Shown: positions 6,617-7,037 of the stretch, in pieces | Layout: every line of letters begins with the position of its first letter | How positions within the stretch are numbered: the first letter of the stretch is position 1 | Source of the DNA: Candidatus Colwellbacteria bacterium CG10_big_fil_rev_8_21_14_0_10_41_28 | GTDB lineage: Bacteria; Patescibacteriota; Minisyncoccia; UBA6257; Colwellbacteraceae | Direction of reading: 5' to 3' | NCBI GenBank assembly: GCA_002773755.1 | Contig: PFAG01000010.1 | Span: forward strand, 3,326-10,362 | Length of the DNA stretch: 7,037 bases | The notes under the pieces: generated by a model | Databases searched by the model: none | Told to the model about the DNA's origin: nothing | What the model saw: the letters and a program-made list of their open reading frames with translations, nothing else | Translations under genes and position numbers: made by a program

Positions 6617-6640
6617 ACGATGAGGAAAAGTCTCATCCGT
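6617..6640 (+). promoter_or_regulatory. Hairpin at the predicted mRNA 5' end
   Basis: ACGATGAG pairs with CTCATCCGT with one bulged C, around a loop of about 5-7 nt. It begins at the predicted +1 of the rightward promoter, where hairpins protect mRNAs from 5'-end decay. Confidence 0.45.
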
Positions 6641-6652
6641 ACCTTTATTCAT

Positions 6653-6661
6653 ATTATATCA
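6653..6661 (-). promoter_or_regulatory. Alternative rpmE promoter: consensus extended -10
   Basis: Minus-strand TGATATAAT (6661 to 6653) is a perfect TGn-TATAAT element, with no recognisable -35. Initiation near 6646 would give rpmE a ~186-nt leader running through the palindromic region. It is a competing candidate with the weaker site at 6568-6597. Confidence 0.4.
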
Positions 6662-6679
6662 GCAGATTAGTGGTTTAGA

Positions 6680-6732
6680 TTGGTTCTGGCTCAGTGACTA
6701 CCCAAAATTGGTGTTTACTGAGCCAGAACCAA
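6680..6732. repeat. 53-nt near-perfect hairpin: 16-bp perfect inverted repeat
   Basis: TTGGTTCTGGCTCAGT (6680-6695) is exactly complementary to ACTGAGCCAGAACCAA (6717-6732). In RNA the pairing continues inward for seven more positions with one mismatch and two G-U pairs, leaving a 7-nt loop at 6703-6709. No T-run follows on either strand, so it is not a standard intrinsic terminator. It ends 9 nt before the Shine-Dalgarno of the GC-rich ORF. Confidence 0.85.
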
Positions 6733-6741
6733 CTTATCTCC

Positions 6742-6751
6742 AAAGGAGGTG
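6742..6751 (+). promoter_or_regulatory. Perfect 10-nt Shine-Dalgarno
   Basis: AAAGGAGGTG is fully complementary to the canonical 3' end of 16S rRNA. GGAGG ends 5 nt before the ATG at 6755. It fixes that start and is the only strong ribosome site in the window. Confidence 0.85.
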
Positions 6752-6754
6752 TTC

Positions 6755-7037
6755 ATGGCAGACATCGCATTTTGCGATTCGTGGGCTCCTTCCAAGGAGC
6801 ACATGTGTCGCAACAGAGGCAAGTACGAGGTGGGCGACCACCTGTACTGCCGAGCGCACAAACGGAAGCACTATGAGCCGCCCAAAGGCGGCGGAAAGGA
6901 GGGCATGATGCCCGACAAGCCCGCCACCCCCAGTGGTGGCCCAACCCCTCCGGTGGTTTACACCGGTAGGGTCCACGACGAGAGGCGGCGGAACTGGCTG
7001 TGGCCTTTGGCCGCAGTACTGATCGTCGCGATTCTCG
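6755..7037 (+). CDS. Unrecognised GC-rich ORF: small Cys/His zinc-type domain, Pro/Gly linker, membrane helix; cut by window edge
   Basis: An ORF of 94 codons remains open at the window end. I do not recognise the gene. Residues 7-35 have C7-x10-C18-x13-C32-x2-H35, with CRNRGKY and YCRAH. This spacing resembles small zinc-binding modules found in many phage and mobile-element proteins. Residues 42-66 are Pro/Gly-rich and likely flexible. RRRNWLWPLAAVLIVAIL starting near 77 looks like a positively charged flank and the start of a transmembrane helix, which would leave the zinc domain cytoplasmic. GC is about 60% and codons favour C/G at third positions (CGC, GTG, CTG, AAG), unlike the AT-leaning, AGA-rich genes to the left. 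The start is set by the Shine-Dalgarno at 6742. It is probably transferred DNA, or marks a misjoined contig. No function is assigned. Confidence 0.72.
   Translation, partial: MADIAFCDSWAPSKEHMCRNRGKYEVGDHLYCRAHKRKHYEPPKGGGKEGMMPDKPATPSGGPTPPVVYTGRVHDERRRNWLWPLAAVLIVAIL

Larger units (their letters stand above)
6461..6754. other. Divergent intergenic control region between rpmE and the GC-rich ORF
   Basis: This 294-bp gap has no convincing ORF or RNA gene. It holds promoter-like elements on both strands, a compact set of palindromes at 6571-6607, two hairpins (6617-6640 and 6680-6732) and a perfect Shine-Dalgarno at its right end. Short frames on either strand do not resemble proteins. The region stays at low GC up to about 6735 and then changes abruptly. 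Confidence 0.7.

Noticed and set aside
6680..6732. Hairpin as a Rho-independent terminator.
   Set aside because: No T-run follows the stem in either direction, and it lies inside a leader immediately before a ribosome site.
6680..6751. Resemblance to 16S rRNA: CTGGCTCAG in the left arm (as near the 16S 5' end) and a CACCTCC-type sequence on the opposite strand at 6742-6751.
   Set aside because: The match is about 10 nt only. Nothing around it continues like rRNA, and the second match is simply what any perfect Shine-Dalgarno looks like on the other strand.
6694..6908. Two other plus-strand frames over the GC-rich segment (6694-6876 and 6708-6908).
   Set aside because: They start inside the hairpin, have no Shine-Dalgarno at their starts and overlap the better-supported ORF from 6755.
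6734..6976. Minus-strand frame opposite the GC-rich ORF.
   Set aside because: The plus frame has a perfect ribosome site, a promoter and patterned Cys/His residues. In GC-rich DNA, antisense open frames are expected.
1..7037. CRISPR array, tRNA genes, insertion sequence with transposase.
   Set aside because: No regularly spaced direct repeats, cloverleaf-like segments or transposase-like reading frames were seen.

Overview
The first ~6.6 kb look like a small, densely packed bacterial genome of moderate-to-low GC (about 40% by eye). I think Candidate Phyla Radiation/Patescibacteria is most likely. The reasons are a split transketolase, a PfkB kinase next to a class II aldolase, genes joined by 1-nt overlaps with almost no Shine-Dalgarno signals, ribosomal proteins L25 and L31 with charged tails, and a shortened release factor 1. 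This placement is inferred from gene content and style; no 16S or other marker is present.

Layout. (1) Positions 1-3264, + strand, form a carbon-metabolism operon: transketolase N-terminal subunit (cut by the window edge), transketolase C-terminal subunit, PfkB-family sugar kinase and class II aldolase. All three internal junctions are TAATG overlaps. Together they would interconvert pentose, hexose and triose phosphates. The kinase may supply the bisphosphate that the aldolase cleaves. (2) At 3238-3265 an extended -10 promoter is embedded in the end of the aldolase gene, and its TATAAT contains the aldolase stop codon. It drives ribosomal protein L25, apparently as a leaderless or nearly leaderless mRNA. 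(3) Positions 3985-5430 encode an exported peptidoglycan hydrolase: a membrane/signal segment, a PcsB-like coiled coil and a C-terminal lytic transglycosylase domain. (4) It converges, with 1 nt between stop codons, on a minus-strand pair, rpmE (L31) then prfA (RF1). RF1 lacks the usual N-terminal domain. Its ATG directly follows, in the same frame, the UAG stop of L31. (5) Positions 6461-6754 form a divergent control region with a symmetric promoter/palindrome, a hairpin at the predicted transcript 5' end and a 53-nt near-perfect hairpin. (6) From a perfect Shine-Dalgarno at 6742 to the window end, composition jumps to about 60% GC. An ORF open at the right edge encodes a small cysteine/histidine (zinc-type) domain, a Pro/Gly linker and the start of a membrane helix. 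I do not recognise this gene. It looks foreign to the rest of the window, either a transferred or mobile gene or a contig-joining artefact.

All eight visible stop codons are TAA or TAG, the codons read by RF1; none is TGA. No rRNA, tRNA, CRISPR array or insertion sequence was found.
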